Positions 40,242 through 50,738 of a stretch of DNA of 64,000 bases are shown piece after piece (position 1 is the first letter of the stretch; each line of letters opens with the position of its first letter). The stretch covers positions 3,286,001-3,350,000 of the forward strand of contig NZ_CP015750.1 of assembly GCF_001742185.1 (NCBI RefSeq). Direction: 5' to 3'. The notes beneath the pieces are model-generated. The model did no database searches and had not been told where the DNA came from. It was given only the letters and a program-made list of their open reading frames with translations. The position numbers and the translations under genes were made by a program. The DNA is from Pectobacterium wasabiae CFBP 3304. Its GTDB lineage: Bacteria > Pseudomonadota > Gammaproteobacteria > Enterobacterales > Enterobacteriaceae.

Positions 40242-40915
40242 CAAACCGTCCTTTTTTTCAGGTAACTGACCAGCATTGAGGCAGTAATGCTGAAGAGAAA
40301 ATAAATGAATCCAGCAAACAGGATCATTTCAACTTGTGTTCCGTCGCGCTCGCCGATGGTTGAGGCGGTACGGAAGAAATCAGCGAGGCTGAGTACGTAA
40401 ACCAGTGAGGTATCCTGAAACAGAACAATCCCTTGCGTCAGTAACAGCGGCACCATAGCGCGGAATGCCTGTGGCAGAATAACCAGCTTCATGGATTGCC
40501 AGTGCGTCATTCCTAATGCTAACGCTGCGGAAGATTGACCGCGCGATACGCTGAGGATACCCGCACGAATGATTTCCGAATAATAGGCTGCCTCGAACAG
40601 CGAGAAGGCTACCATAGCTGAAATCAGTCGAATATCGGTTTTCGGCGATAGCCCAAGCACATTTTGTAATAAGCTAGGAACCACCAGATAGAACCACAGT
40701 AGTACCATGACCAGTGGAACGGAGCGGAACAGGTTCACATACAGTTTGGCGAACCAACTGATGGGCTTTATCGGCGACAGACGCATCACTGCGAGGATCG
40801 TACCCCAGACAATCCCGAATACTACCGCCGTCAACGTAATTTCGAGTGTGACAACCATCCCCTGAATCAGGTACGGCATACTTGGCCCAATGGAGCTCCA
40901 GTCAAATTCATACAT
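40241..40915 (-). CDS. gltK: Glutamate/aspartate ABC transporter permease
   Basis: Inner-membrane permease, 224 residues, about five helices. The cytoplasmic EAA loop is visible as [20 protein letters not shown], which contacts GltL. Starts 3 bp after gltJ. Confidence 0.96.
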   Translation of the reverse strand: MYEFDWSSIGPSMPYLIQGMVVTLEITLTAVVFGIVWGTILAVMRLSPIKPISWFAKLYVNLFRSVPLVMVLLWFYLVVPSLLQNVLGLSPKTDIRLISAMVAFSLFEAAYYSEIIRAGILSVSRGQSSAALALGMTHWQSMKLVILPQAFRAMVPLLLTQGIVLFQDTSLVYVLSLADFFRTASTIGERDGTQVEMILFAGFIYFLFSITASMLVSYLKKRTV

Positions 40916-40918
40916 GAT

Positions 40919-41659
40919 TTATTTGCTCCCCATATTGCCCGGCAAACGGGTTTTTCGCTCAACGACCTGCATGATCAACATAATAATGGCGTTGATGCCA
41001 ACATACGCGAGTGTGATGGCGGTAAAGGATTCATAGGCGTGGGCGGAATAGTCCAAGAGTTTCCCTGCCTGTGCCGCCATATCAACCAGACCAATTGTGG
41101 AAGCAATCGCTGAGTTTTTTACCAGATTTAGCATTTCTGACGTTAGCGGTGGAACGATCACGCGATACGCATTGGGCAGTAACACATAGCGATAGGTTTG
41201 CGGTAGCGTCAGACCCATTGCCAGCCCGGCGGCTTTCTGCCCGCGGGGTAACGACTGGATCCCCGCCCGCACCTGCTCACAAACGCGTGCTGCGGTGAAG
41301 AGCCCCAGACAAATCATTGATGACAGAAAGAACTGAATATTAGGGTCTAACTCGGCTTTAAACCACATACCGATGTTGACGGGAAGAAGCTCAGGAACCA
41401 CCAGATACCAAGTAAAAAATTGGACGATAAGCGGGACGTTGCGAAATAGCTCGACGTAGCAAGTACCAATGCTCGAAAGAAAACGGTTCGGGACGGTACG
41501 CAAGATTCCAAATAAAGAACCAATCAGAAAGGCGATAATCCAGGCACAGATAGATAATGTGACGGTGACTTGCAGACCGGACAAAATCCACCCGAGGTAG
41601 GTTGTGTTGCCGAAGGGGGCGGCTTGTAGAAATATGCCCCAGTTCCACTCTATTGACAT
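40919..41659 (-). CDS. gltJ: Glutamate/aspartate ABC transporter permease
   Basis: Second permease, 246 residues, with the EAA loop AAGLAMGLTLPQTYRYVLLP. It begins 219 bp after gltI, across a terminator hairpin and the likely SroC region, so its expression is probably lower than that of the binding protein. Confidence 0.96.
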   Translation of the reverse strand: MSIEWNWGIFLQAAPFGNTTYLGWILSGLQVTVTLSICAWIIAFLIGSLFGILRTVPNRFLSSIGTCYVELFRNVPLIVQFFTWYLVVPELLPVNIGMWFKAELDPNIQFFLSSMICLGLFTAARVCEQVRAGIQSLPRGQKAAGLAMGLTLPQTYRYVLLPNAYRVIVPPLTSEMLNLVKNSAIASTIGLVDMAAQAGKLLDYSAHAYESFTAITLAYVGINAIIMLIMQVVERKTRLPGNMGSK

Positions 41660-41671
41660 AACGAACTCCGG

Positions 41672-41697
41672 TAAAAAAAGGGTAGCGAAGCTACCCT
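41672..41697 (-). terminator. Internal terminator between gltI and gltJ
   Basis: AGGGTAGC/GCTACCCT stem with a 3-base loop (41679-41697) followed by seven T on the minus strand. Partial termination would favour gltI over gltJKL, as is usual for ABC operons. Confidence 0.85.
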
Positions 41698-41870
41698 GAA
41701 GATTGATGAGCGGCCATATTCCCGTTCTTTTTCAAACTACAGGCGTCGTGTTTATTTTCCTGTTTCTCGAAATTTCTCGGGGCAACATGTGATGGGGAAC
41801 GACCATCACATGCCTGTCTGTCCTGCCACGAATCAGCAATCAGAGGGCAGATGATCCTGCCCTTATTCTC
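41672..41870 (-). ncRNA. sroC: Candidate SroC sRNA from the gltI-gltJ intergenic region
   Basis: In E. coli and Salmonella the gltI-gltJ spacer is processed into SroC, an RNA that sponges GcvB. Here the same spacer is kept at about 220 bp, has no reading frame, contains several hairpins (e.g. CATGTGATGGnnnnnnCCATCACATG near 41786-41813) and ends in a terminator. The call rests on position and 3' hairpin, not on a covariance match; the 5' end is unknown. Confidence 0.5.
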
Positions 41871-41878
41871 ATTATTAA

Positions 41879-42775
41879 TTAGTTTAGTGCTTTGTCATTT
41901 GGCGCTTTGAACAACGCTTTCATTTCGTCTGACAGGGCAAAGTTCAGGTTAAGATCTTTTGGCGGAATCGGCTGTTTGAACCAGCGATCAAACCATTTTT
42001 CGGCTTCGCCAGAGGTCTGTACTTCGGCGATGGTGTCATCAACCAGTTTCTTGAATTGCGGATCGTCTTTACGCAGCATACAGCCGTAGGCTTCTTCAGA
42101 CTGCGCTTTACCAACGATATCCCACTGATCGGCGCTTTTCGCTTTCGCACGTTCACCAGCCAGCAGTGCATCATCCATCATAAAGGCGACTGCACGGCCG
42201 CTTTCCAGCGTGCGGAAAGAGTCGCCATGGTCCTTCGCACTGATGATGCGCATCTTCAGTTGTTTTTCTTCATTCAGCTTATTCAGCAGAACTTCAGAGG
42301 TTGTACCGGAGGTCACGACGACAGTTTTACCCGCCAAATCCGGGAAATCTTTTACACCGGAATCTTTTTTGGTTAACAGACGCGTACCGACAACGAAAAT
42401 GGTGTTAGAAAACGCGGCTTGTTTCTGACGTTCCAGGTTGTTGGTCGTTGAGCCACATTCCAAATCGAAAGTCCCGTTCTGTAACAGCGGAATACGATTT
42501 TGAGAGGTGATCGGGAGTAGTTTGACCTGCAGGTTAGGCGCATCCAGTTTTTTCTTAATCGCGTCGACAATTTTGTCAGAGTAGGCCTGAGAATAGCCGA
42601 CGACTTTCTGCGTATTATCGTAGTAAGAGAAAGGGACGGACGATTCACGGTGGCCAATGACGATCACGCCATTATCTTTGACCTTTTTCAATGTACCGGC
42701 CAGATCTTCAGCCTGGGCTGCACTGGCGGCAGTGCCAAGCAGAATCAGTGATAATGCCAGTTTACGCATTTGCAT
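41879..42775 (-). CDS. gltI: Glutamate/aspartate periplasmic binding protein
   Basis: Solute receptor of the GltIJKL importer. 298 residues with signal peptide (LALSLILLGTAASAAQA) and type 3 SBP blocks GVIVIGHRESSVPFSYYD and LLPITSQNRIPLLQNGTFD. The first ATG at 42775 has GGAG 8-9 bases upstream; a second at 42769 is possible. Confidence 0.96.
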   Translation of the reverse strand: MQMRKLALSLILLGTAASAAQAEDLAGTLKKVKDNGVIVIGHRESSVPFSYYDNTQKVVGYSQAYSDKIVDAIKKKLDAPNLQVKLLPITSQNRIPLLQNGTFDLECGSTTNNLERQKQAAFSNTIFVVGTRLLTKKDSGVKDFPDLAGKTVVVTSGTTSEVLLNKLNEEKQLKMRIISAKDHGDSFRTLESGRAVAFMMDDALLAGERAKAKSADQWDIVGKAQSEEAYGCMLRKDDPQFKKLVDDTIAEVQTSGEAEKWFDRWFKQPIPPKDLNLNFALSDEMKALFKAPNDKALN

Positions 42776-43042
42776 GTTCTAACTCCTTTGCTGTCGTTGC
42801 TGCAATAGTTATAGCGCTGTCATCAATAACCATAGGGTTAATGTGTTCGTTATCTTCAAGTTAACGTTATATCGCTGAATCACTCATGACACGTTGCTAC
42901 TTCTCAGTGATAACGTTGCACCGTTAAAGCGCGAAGTTACTGCGTACACAGTTAAAAAGTAGCTGATTGTAAATAGATTGAAATAGAAATGTTTTCTTTT
43001 TGCGATATCCGCCGCACCAAATGGCAGCAATGTCAGAGGTTG

Positions 43043-43057
43043 GCACCAATTTGGTGC
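43043..43057. promoter_or_regulatory. NtrC-like enhancer site upstream of gltI
   Basis: Near-perfect palindrome GCACCAATTTGGTGC, matching the NtrC pattern GCACCAnnnTGGTGC, 268 bp upstream of gltI. A second partial copy (GCACCAAATGG) starts at 43014. I could not find a convincing sigma-54 -24/-12 element between it and gltI. The rest of 42776-43157 shows no gene. Confidence 0.5.
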
Positions 43058-43157
43058 GTAACTTGCCCCGCGAGAGGGCTTTAAGCCGACGTAATATCCA
43101 AAAAAATACAGAAACAACCCTTTACAGGGTAATAAGAGGCAAATACCGTGCCAAAAA

Positions 43158-43184
43158 TAAAAAAAGGCATGCAAAAGCATGCCC
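43158..43184 (-). terminator. Rho-independent terminator of ybeZ-ybeY-corC-lnt
   Basis: GGCATGC/GCATGCC stem (43166-43183) followed on the minus strand by T7ATTTTT, 24 bp after lnt. Confidence 0.93.
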
Positions 43185-43207
43185 TTAGGGACGTGAGGAG
43201 GGGGCGG

Positions 43208-44737
43208 TTATCGGCGACGTAAACCGAAGAAAACGGCAGTGATGCCGCCTAGCAGCGTAACGATCCATAGCGGCCAAGAACCGAAGCGGGCATAAGGCGT
43301 TATCCCGGTTGCAGGAACCACCTTCGCGTCTAGCACCGCACGCGTAAACTGTGGCAGGCTGGCGCTGACCTTGCCATCTGGCGTAATCACCGCGGTGACA
43401 CCGTTATTAGTGCTACGAACCAGAGGACGCCCTAACTCCAGCGCGCGCATGCGTGCCATCTGGAAGTGTTGCCATGGGCCGATTGAATGGCCGAACCAGG
43501 CATCGTTCGAGATGGTCAACAACATATCGGTGTCTGGTCGGAAGTTATCACGCACCTGTTGTCCTAAGATGATTTCATAACAAATAGCGGCATTCAGTTT
43601 GAAACCATGCACAGAAAGCTGTGGCTGAACATAGTCCCCTCGGCTAAACGATGACATCGGCAGATCGAAGAACGGGGCCAGCGGACGTAACAGCGTTTCC
43701 AGCGGGACAAACTCGCCAAAAGGCACCAGATGGTTTTTGTTGTAGCGGTTCGTCGTGGGGTAGCTGTATGGTTCTTTGTCGCCGAGTACGATAATTGAGT
43801 TATAGAAGTCGGTCTTATTACCATCACGCCGGATATCGACGATACCTGTAATCAGGCTGCTATTGTGGCTACGTAGAATATCGTCGATCTGCTTCAAATA
43901 GGCGTTCTGACGGCTTTCAATATCAGGAATTGCCGTTTCCGGCCAGATAACAATAGGTGCCTTGTCCATATACGGCAGGCTGTTATCCAGATAGATCCTC
44001 AGTGTGTTCAACAGTTCATCTTGTTCCCACTTCATAGCCTGCGGGATATTACCTTGTACCAGCGCGATATTGACGGCGCGTTCCGGTTGCGAGGTGTACC
44101 ACTGCACGCTGCGTAGCGGCCATGCTAAAACGAAAACACCGACAGCAACGGCTGCCGGTAGGATTTTCCGCTGATTGATGGCATAAACGAGCAGTCCGCT
44201 GAGGCTCATCAATAGGAAGGTAATGGTGTCGATACCCAGAATAGGCGCGATACCTTTTAATGGGCCGTCAATTTGGCTGTAGCCGAATTGCAGCCACGGA
44301 AAGCCTGTGAGCACCCAGCCGCGCAGAAATTCGGTTAGCTGCCAGAGCACGGGGGCGGCAAGCGCAAGGCGCCACAGCGTGGTTTTCGGCCACAGGCGTG
44401 AGAGCAGGGCAGAAAACAGCAGAGGATAGAGCGACAAATAGGCGGCGAGTAGAATGACTATCGCAACATTGACTGGGTCTGGCATTCCGCCAAATTGCGC
44501 GATACTGACGTAAACCCAGTTTACGCCGCTGCCGAACAGGCCTAATCCCCAGCAAAACCCTATCCAGGCTGACTGGCGACTCGTGCGGTTGAGCGTCAGA
44601 GCCTGTAGACCCATGAGCGAGATAATCGCCGCAGGCCAGAAGTCAAAGGGAGAAAATGCCAGCGTGCCACAGGCACCAAATAAGAGCGCCAGCAGGGCTT
44701 TGACCTGCTGGCGTTGTAGGAAAGATGCGACAACCAT
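43208..44737 (-). CDS. lnt: Apolipoprotein N-acyltransferase
   Basis: Adds the third acyl chain to lipoproteins in the inner membrane. 509 residues: N-terminal membrane helices, then a periplasmic nitrilase-like domain. The catalytic triad regions are [10 protein letters not shown] (Glu), [12 protein letters not shown] (Lys) and [10 protein letters not shown] (Cys). The start at 44737 ([11 protein letters not shown]) is the conserved one; upstream Mets at 44827-44773 lie in corC. It begins 7 bp after the corC stop. Its products include BamC, LptE and RlpA lipoproteins of this window. Confidence 0.96.
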   Translation of the reverse strand: MVVASFLQRQQVKALLALLFGACGTLAFSPFDFWPAAIISLMGLQALTLNRTSRQSAWIGFCWGLGLFGSGVNWVYVSIAQFGGMPDPVNVAIVILLAAYLSLYPLLFSALLSRLWPKTTLWRLALAAPVLWQLTEFLRGWVLTGFPWLQFGYSQIDGPLKGIAPILGIDTITFLLMSLSGLLVYAINQRKILPAAVAVGVFVLAWPLRSVQWYTSQPERAVNIALVQGNIPQAMKWEQDELLNTLRIYLDNSLPYMDKAPIVIWPETAIPDIESRQNAYLKQIDDILRSHNSSLITGIVDIRRDGNKTDFYNSIIVLGDKEPYSYPTTNRYNKNHLVPFGEFVPLETLLRPLAPFFDLPMSSFSRGDYVQPQLSVHGFKLNAAICYEIILGQQVRDNFRPDTDMLLTISNDAWFGHSIGPWQHFQMARMRALELGRPLVRSTNNGVTAVITPDGKVSASLPQFTRAVLDAKVVPATGITPYARFGSWPLWIVTLLGGITAVFFGLRRR

Positions 44738-44744
44738 TGCCAAA

Positions 44745-45623
44745 TTATTCTTCCAATTTTGGTTGGGGGGCATTGTCAGGGATTCTGACATGAACCTGAA
44801 TGATACGGCGACTGTCTGCCATCGCAACCTTAAACAGGTAACCTTCTATGTCGATGGTTTCGCCACGAGCAGGAAGATGGCCGAAAGACTGCATGACCAA
44901 GCCGCCGATGGTGTCGACTTCATCATCGCTAAACCGTGTGCCGAAAGCCTCGTTAAAATCTTCTATATCGGTTAACGCACGAACGGTGTAGGTCTGGCGA
45001 TTAAGCTGACGAACATCTCTGTCTTCTTCATCGTCATATTCGTCTTCAATTTCGCCGACAATCAACTCAAGGATATCTTCAATCGTGACCAGGCCGGATA
45101 CGCCACCAAATTCATCGATGACAATCGCCATGTGATAGCGCAGCGAACGGAATTCATTCAGCATTCTATCAACGCGTTTACTTTCCGGCACAACAACGGC
45201 GGAACGCAGGACTTTATCCATACTGAACGGTTCGGAATCGCTGCGCATAAACGGCAGCAAATCTTTAGCCATCAGGATGCCTTCAATATGGTCTTTATCT
45301 TCGCTAATGACGGGGAAGCGGGAGTGAGCGGATTCGATAATGACATCCAGACACTCTTCCAACGTTTGATCGCGCTTGAGCGTAATCATCTGCGAGCGAG
45401 GGATCATGATGTCACGTACACGCTGGTCGGCGATATCCATGACGCCTTCGAGCATGTCTCGTGTTTCAGGATCGATCAGTTCATTCTGCTCGGAATCACG
45501 AATCAGAGTGAGTAAACCGTTACGATCTTTTGGCTCGCCGTGAAAAAGCTGATTAAGAATAAGAGAAAAGAAGCCCTTCTTGGGACTGGGTGCATCGCTG
45601 TTTTGAGAATGGTCGTCGCTCAT
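44745..45623 (-). CDS. corC: CorC/YbeX, CBS-domain protein
   Basis: 292 residues: two CBS domains ([14 protein letters not shown] and [33 protein letters not shown] and [20 protein letters not shown]), then a C-terminal transporter-associated domain ([17 protein letters not shown]). Linked to Mg/Co efflux and, through ybeYZ, to ribosome function. Separated from ybeY by a 269 bp ERIC element. Confidence 0.95.
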   Translation of the reverse strand: MSDDHSQNSDAPSPKKGFFSLILNQLFHGEPKDRNGLLTLIRDSEQNELIDPETRDMLEGVMDIADQRVRDIMIPRSQMITLKRDQTLEECLDVIIESAHSRFPVISEDKDHIEGILMAKDLLPFMRSDSEPFSMDKVLRSAVVVPESKRVDRMLNEFRSLRYHMAIVIDEFGGVSGLVTIEDILELIVGEIEDEYDDEEDRDVRQLNRQTYTVRALTDIEDFNEAFGTRFSDDEVDTIGGLVMQSFGHLPARGETIDIEGYLFKVAMADSRRIIQVHVRIPDNAPQPKLEE

Positions 45624-45731
45624 GCGTTTTAATTAACATCACTCTTGTTAAGGGATTATTGCCAGCAACTGGAAGCGGCACAGTGGCTGATGTGGAACAG
45701 ATTAGTACCCGGTATCTTCCCGATCTCGGGC

Positions 45732-46000
<269 letters not shown>

Positions 46001-46016
46001 CAAAATGTATTTCTAT

Positions 46017-46496
46017 TTATTCGGTGAGACCATCTTTTTCTGCAAGGTAGGGATCGGCATAACCCATGTCTTGCATAATCTCGGTTTCCAGCGCTTCCAT
46101 TTCTTCGGCTTCGCTGTCTTCGATGTGGTCATACCCTAGCAGATGCAGGCTACCATGGACAACCATGTGCGCCCAGTGCTCTTCTACGGTTTTTTCCTGC
46201 TCTGCGGCTTCGCGTTCCACAACCTGACGGCAGATGATTAAATCGCCCAGCAGAGGAAGTTCGACTTCGGGCGGTGCCTCAAAAGGAAATGATAGCACGT
46301 TGGTCGGCTTGTCTTTACCGCGATAGGTGTTATTCAGATCGCGACTTTCAGCCTCATCGACGATACGAATGGTAACTTCAGCGACTTCCTGAAACTGTGG
46401 TAGAACGCCTTCCAACCAACGCTGAAAGTCTTTTTCTTCCGGTAGCCCTTGTGTTTGCTCACTGGCGATTTGTAAATCGAGAATCACCTGACTCAT
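46017..46496 (-). CDS. ybeY: Endoribonuclease YbeY
   Basis: Zinc RNase for 16S rRNA 3'-end maturation and ribosome quality control. 159 residues with the metal motif [11 protein letters not shown] (~residues 114-124) and TNVLSFPFE. Its start overlaps the ybeZ stop by four bases (ATGA). Confidence 0.97.
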   Translation of the reverse strand: MSQVILDLQIASEQTQGLPEEKDFQRWLEGVLPQFQEVAEVTIRIVDEAESRDLNNTYRGKDKPTNVLSFPFEAPPEVELPLLGDLIICRQVVEREAAEQEKTVEEHWAHMVVHGSLHLLGYDHIEDSEAEEMEALETEIMQDMGYADPYLAEKDGLTE

Positions 46497-47551
46497 TTTT
46501 GCTCCTGATCTGCTGCCGCAGTCTGCGCTTCACGCTTACGCTGTTCTGCTAAGGCGTCTTTACGTTTCTGTTCGGCATTTTCCCATGCTTCATAGGCATT
46601 CACAATCCGCGCGACCACCGGATGGCGCACTACGTCTTCGCTGTGGAAAAAGTTAAAGCTGATCTCTTCCACATCGGCCAGCACTTCAATCGCATGGCGT
46701 AAGCCGGATTTTAGATTTTTCGGCAGGTCGATTTGTGTGACGTCACCAGTGATGACGGCTTTTGAATTGAACCCGATACGTGTCAGGAACATTTTCATCT
46801 GTTCGATGGTGGTGTTCTGGCTTTCATCCAGAATGATAAAGGCATCGTTCAGCGTTCGGCCACGCATGTAAGCCAGTGGCGCAACTTCAATGACGTTGCG
46901 TTCGATGAGTTTTTCAACGCGCTCAAAGCCCAGCATTTCAAACAGAGCATCATAAAGTGGGCGCAGGTACGGATCGACTTTCTGGCTCAGATCGCCAGGC
47001 AGGAAGCCCAGTTTCTCACCAGCTTCGACTGCTGGGCGCGTTAACAGAATACGGCGAATATCCTGACGCTCTAGCGCATCCACCGCGGCAGCGACGGCCA
47101 GGTAGGTTTTCCCCGTTCCCGCCGGGCCAACGCCGAACGTGATATCGTGATCGAGGATGTTGGCGACATACTGCGCCTGATTCGGTGTGCGTGGTTTGAT
47201 TACGCCACGTTTGGTACGAATATTGACCACTTTGCCATAGTCAGGAACGTGTTCCGCAGACTGTTCCAGCACACGAGATTCTTTAATCGCAAGATGAATC
47301 TGCTCAGGGTCTATGTCGCCGATGACGCCACGTATCGGAGCTGTATCGACATACAGGCGTTGCAGAATATCCGCGGCAGCCTGCGTCAGCAGGCTTTTAC
47401 CAACCAGTTTAAACTGATTATCCCGACGATTGATCTCGATGCCTAAGCGACGTTCTAACTGTTTAATATTGTCATCAAACGGACCGCAAAGGCTGAGTAG
47501 GCGTTGGTTATCTGCGGGTTCAAGGGCAATTTCTTTTGTTGTTACGTTCAA
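46493..47551 (-). CDS. ybeZ: YbeZ, PhoH-like ATPase
   Basis: 352-residue P-loop NTPase with Walker [14 protein letters not shown] and Walker [12 protein letters not shown], an N-terminal KH-like region ([19 protein letters not shown]). Partner of YbeY. The family N-terminus (MNxxTKEIxLEPADN) is reached only with a TTG start at 47551, preceded by GAGG; an upstream ATG at 47599 would add 16 unconserved residues. First gene of ybeZ-ybeY-corC-lnt. Confidence 0.95.
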   Translation of the reverse strand: MNVTTKEIALEPADNQRLLSLCGPFDDNIKQLERRLGIEINRRDNQFKLVGKSLLTQAAADILQRLYVDTAPIRGVIGDIDPEQIHLAIKESRVLEQSAEHVPDYGKVVNIRTKRGVIKPRTPNQAQYVANILDHDITFGVGPAGTGKTYLAVAAAVDALERQDIRRILLTRPAVEAGEKLGFLPGDLSQKVDPYLRPLYDALFEMLGFERVEKLIERNVIEVAPLAYMRGRTLNDAFIILDESQNTTIEQMKMFLTRIGFNSKAVITGDVTQIDLPKNLKSGLRHAIEVLADVEEISFNFFHSEDVVRHPVVARIVNAYEAWENAEQKRKDALAEQRKREAQTAAADQEQK

Positions 47552-47766
47552 ATTATTCCTCTTGAGCGTTACTGTGCTGGCGCTATTCTGCCCACACAAA
47601 ATGAACGGTTGTCAGACGGCACTGATGTGCCCGCCATATGAATGAATTATTCATCGTGAATGCCCGATGGTGCAAGCCACAATAATAATATTGGGATGCC
47701 GCTTCGCAAAAGCAAATGTAAGCGCCATGAAATTGAAACTGATTAAAGGTTATTTCTGCCTGCCAT

Positions 47767-47841
47767 AAAAAAACGCAGAGAACGTTTTTCAGCGTTGCAA
47801 AGCAACGGCCCGAAGGGTGGTAGGCAAGGATAGCCTGCTAT
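47767..47841. repeat. Multi-hairpin repeat module, solo copy
   Basis: Minus-oriented copy: AAAAACG/CGTTTTT (47767-47789), CGTTGC/GCAACG (47793-47807), GCCC/GGGT and TAGGC/GCCT(A). Same architecture as the copy at 12225 and the same CATAAAAAA flank as the copy at 2590. The remaining part of the 47552-47894 gap carries the ybeZ promoter and the miaB terminator; no gene. Confidence 0.65.
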
Positions 47842-47866
47842 AAAAAATGGGTGGCAAAGCCACCCA
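47842..47866 (-). terminator. Rho-independent terminator of miaB
   Basis: TGGGTGGC/GCCACCCA stem with a 3-base loop (47848-47866) followed by TTTTTT on the minus strand. Confidence 0.92.
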
Positions 47867-47894
47867 CAATAATATTCAAGCGAATGAACGTTGA

Positions 47895-49319
47895 TTACGG
47901 CTGGTAGAACCCGACACCGATCTCGTTCTCTTTACGAGTACGAGCAATCACGGAAGACGGTGATTCATGTACGCGCAGATCCATTTGATCTTCGGTACGC
48001 ACCACGATGCCACGCAATGAATTGGTATAAACGTCAACGATTTCAACATCGACAAATTTACCGATCATATCTGGCGTGCCTTCGAAGTTGACGACGCGGT
48101 TGTTTTCCGTGCGGCCAGACAGCTCCATCACGCTCTTGCGTGAGGTGCCTTCCACCAGGATACGCTGGACGGTGCCCAACATGAGACGGCTGAACCGCAT
48201 TGCCTGCTGAGTGATACGCTCTTGCAGAAGGTACAGCCGCTGTTTTTTCTCTTCTTCCGGCACATCATCGACCATATCCGCAGCCGGTGTTCCCGGACGG
48301 GCGGAATAGACAAAGCTATAGCTCATATCGAAATTCACATCGGCGATCAGCTTCATGGTCTGTTCAAAGTCAGCCTGCGTTTCGCCAGGGAAACCGATGA
48401 TAAAGTCAGAACTGATCAGGATGCCCGGACGCGCATTGTGCAATTTACGAATGATTGCTTTGTATTCCAGCGCGGTATGACGGCGTTTCATCATCGTCAA
48501 TACGCGGTCAGAACCGCTTTGCACTGGCAAATGCAGGAAGCTGACCAACTCCGGCGTGTCTTCATAGACGCTGATAATATCGTCTGTGAATTCAATCGGA
48601 TGGCTGGTGGTGAAGCGGACACGATCGATCCCGTCAATGGCGGCGACCAGACGCAGCAGTTCGGCAAAAGAGCAGATTTCACCGTCATAGGTTTCACCGC
48701 GATAGGCGTTAACGTTCTGTCCCAGCAGGTTAACTTCACGCACGCCTTGTGCCGCCAGTTGAGCGATCTCAAACAATACATCATCGCACGGGCGGCTGAC
48801 TTCTTCGCCACGGGTATAAGGCACCACGCAGAATGTGCAATATTTATTGCAGCCTTCCATGATGGAGACGAATGCCGTCGGCCCTTCGGCGCGAGGCTCT
48901 GGCAGACGGTCAAATTTTTCGATTTCAGGGAAGCTGATGTCAACGATAGGGCTACGCGTGCCCTGAACGTGATTAATCATTTCCGGCAGGCGGTGCAAGG
49001 TTTGCGGACCAAAAATAACGTCAACGTAGTGCGCACGTTCACGAATATGCGCGCCTTCCTGCGAGGCAACGCAGCCACCGACACCAATAATCAGATTCGG
49101 ATTAAGATCTTTCAGCGCTTTCCAGCGACCAAGTTGATGGAAGACCTTTTCCTGCGCCTTTTCACGGATCGAACAGGTATTGAGCAGCAGGACATCGGCT
49201 TCTTCAGCGATGTCAGTAAGCTCATAGCCGTGCGTACTTCCTAGTAAATCTGCCATCTTTGATGAATCGTACTCATTCATCTGACAGCCCCAGGTTTTAA
49301 TATGCAGTTTTTTTGTCAT
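47895..49319 (-). CDS. miaB: tRNA-2-methylthio-N6-dimethylallyladenosine synthase
   Basis: Radical-SAM methylthiotransferase acting at A37 of tRNAs. 474 residues: UPF0004 domain with cluster cysteines ([33 protein letters not shown]), radical [18 protein letters not shown], and a C-terminal TRAM domain. The conserved start [13 protein letters not shown] is at 49319; the frame back to 49364 is not conserved. Divergent from ubiF. Confidence 0.97.
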   Translation of the reverse strand: MTKKLHIKTWGCQMNEYDSSKMADLLGSTHGYELTDIAEEADVLLLNTCSIREKAQEKVFHQLGRWKALKDLNPNLIIGVGGCVASQEGAHIRERAHYVDVIFGPQTLHRLPEMINHVQGTRSPIVDISFPEIEKFDRLPEPRAEGPTAFVSIMEGCNKYCTFCVVPYTRGEEVSRPCDDVLFEIAQLAAQGVREVNLLGQNVNAYRGETYDGEICSFAELLRLVAAIDGIDRVRFTTSHPIEFTDDIISVYEDTPELVSFLHLPVQSGSDRVLTMMKRRHTALEYKAIIRKLHNARPGILISSDFIIGFPGETQADFEQTMKLIADVNFDMSYSFVYSARPGTPAADMVDDVPEEEKKQRLYLLQERITQQAMRFSRLMLGTVQRILVEGTSRKSVMELSGRTENNRVVNFEGTPDMIGKFVDVEIVDVYTNSLRGIVVRTEDQMDLRVHESPSSVIARTRKENEIGVGFYQP

Positions 49320-49548
49320 CGACTTGCCATTACTCAGTGCGGAAATAAGAAAGATTCCCCTCATTTGGGATGGGTATTGTAATCGTTAGCTGACGTTGTG
49401 ACCAGTGCTGGAAACCGTGCTGATTTGATAACCCCTTACTTTCTATAAAAATGCGGCTTTTCTGAAAAATCCTCCGCAAATCCAGTACACTATTTTCATG
49501 CATTTTTACTGGTGTGAATAAACCAGAACCAGAGGGGATAAAGCCAAT

Positions 49549-50715
49549 ATGCATTACGATGCGATTGTAGTTGGCGGTGGAATGGTCGGCGCGGCTGCGG
49601 CGCTTGGGCTGGCACAGCAAGGATTTCAGGTTGCGGTCATTGAGCAGGAAATGCCGACGCCGTTTGATGTCGCTAGCCCGCCAGATTTACGGATCTCGGC
49701 GATTGGCTATGCGTCGGTTGCGCTGTTGAAAGAACTGGGCGCGTGGCAGCGAGTACAGCAGATGCGCAGTGCGCCTTACCGCCGGCTGGAAACCTGGGAA
49801 TGGGAGAATGCCAGAGTGGTTTTCGATGCTGCCGACATTCATCTGCCTGAGCTGGGTTTTATGGTGGAAAACCGTGTGCTGCAACTGGCGCTTTGGGAAA
49901 GCTTGCAGAAAGAGGAACGCTGCGAATGTTATTGCCCGGCTACGCCGCAGAGTCTGCAACACACGGATGATGGCTGGTGCTTGCAACTTGCTGATGGGAA
50001 ACAACTGACGGCTTCGCTAGTGATTGGTGCCGATGGCGCGAACTCTCAGGTTCGCCAGTGGGCGGGAATTGGCATCAGCGGCTGGCAGTATCGCCAGTCT
50101 TGTATGTTGATCGGCGTTGAAACTTCTCAACCGCAGCAGGATGTTACCTGGCAACAGTTCACGCCGAGCGGCCCACGTGCGTTTTTACCGCTGTTTGATC
50201 AATGGGGCTCACTGGTGTGGTATGACCGTCCGCAGCGTATTCGCCAGCTACAGGCAATGCCACTTACACTGTTGGATAAAGAGATTGCGGCCGCGTTTCC
50301 AGAGCGATTGGGGGCGGTAAAGGCACTCTCCGTAGGGTCATTCCCGCTGATCAGACGCCATGCACAAACCTATATCAAGCCCGGTTTGGTGCTGCTGGGC
50401 GATGCGGCGCATACCATTAATCCGCTGGCAGGGCAGGGCGTTAATTTAGGATATCGCGATGTTGAAGCGTTGCTGGATGTGTTGATCAACGCGCGCGATG
50501 CCGGGGAAGAATGGGCTTCTGAACGGATTTTACGCCGTTATCAGTGCCGCCGTATGCCGGATAACCTGATGATGCAAAGTGGGATGGATTTATTCTATAA
50601 CGCGTTCAGTAACGCATTACCGCCGCTGAGCTTTGCTCGCAATATGGCGCTGATGGTTGCACAGCGCGCTGGCGTGTTAAAACAGCGCGCACTGAAATAT
50701 GCCATTGGTGTCTAA
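49549..50715 (+). CDS. ubiF: UbiF-type FAD monooxygenase of ubiquinone synthesis
   Basis: Flavin hydroxylase of the late ubiquinone pathway (3-demethoxyubiquinol hydroxylation). 388 residues: FAD dinucleotide motif VVGGGMVGAAAALGLAQQG, middle DG motif VIGADGANSQVRQW and C-terminal GDAAHTINPLAGQGVNLG. Location divergent from miaB and beside the Met/Gln tRNA operon matches E. coli ubiF. Confidence 0.96.
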   Translation: MHYDAIVVGGGMVGAAAALGLAQQGFQVAVIEQEMPTPFDVASPPDLRISAIGYASVALLKELGAWQRVQQMRSAPYRRLETWEWENARVVFDAADIHLPELGFMVENRVLQLALWESLQKEERCECYCPATPQSLQHTDDGWCLQLADGKQLTASLVIGADGANSQVRQWAGIGISGWQYRQSCMLIGVETSQPQQDVTWQQFTPSGPRAFLPLFDQWGSLVWYDRPQRIRQLQAMPLTLLDKEIAAAFPERLGAVKALSVGSFPLIRRHAQTYIKPGLVLLGDAAHTINPLAGQGVNLGYRDVEALLDVLINARDAGEEWASERILRRYQCRRMPDNLMMQSGMDLFYNAFSNALPPLSFARNMALMVAQRAGVLKQRALKYAIGV

Positions 50716-50738
50716 TCCAATAATGAGGATGTCGCCAG

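Noticed and set aside
42776..43000. Sigma-54 promoter for gltI
   Set aside because: No GG-N10-GC pair with acceptable flanks on the minus strand; the best candidate lacks the -24 GG.
48222..49244. 340-codon open frame on the plus strand
   Set aside because: Antisense to miaB, no ribosome site or recognisable domain.
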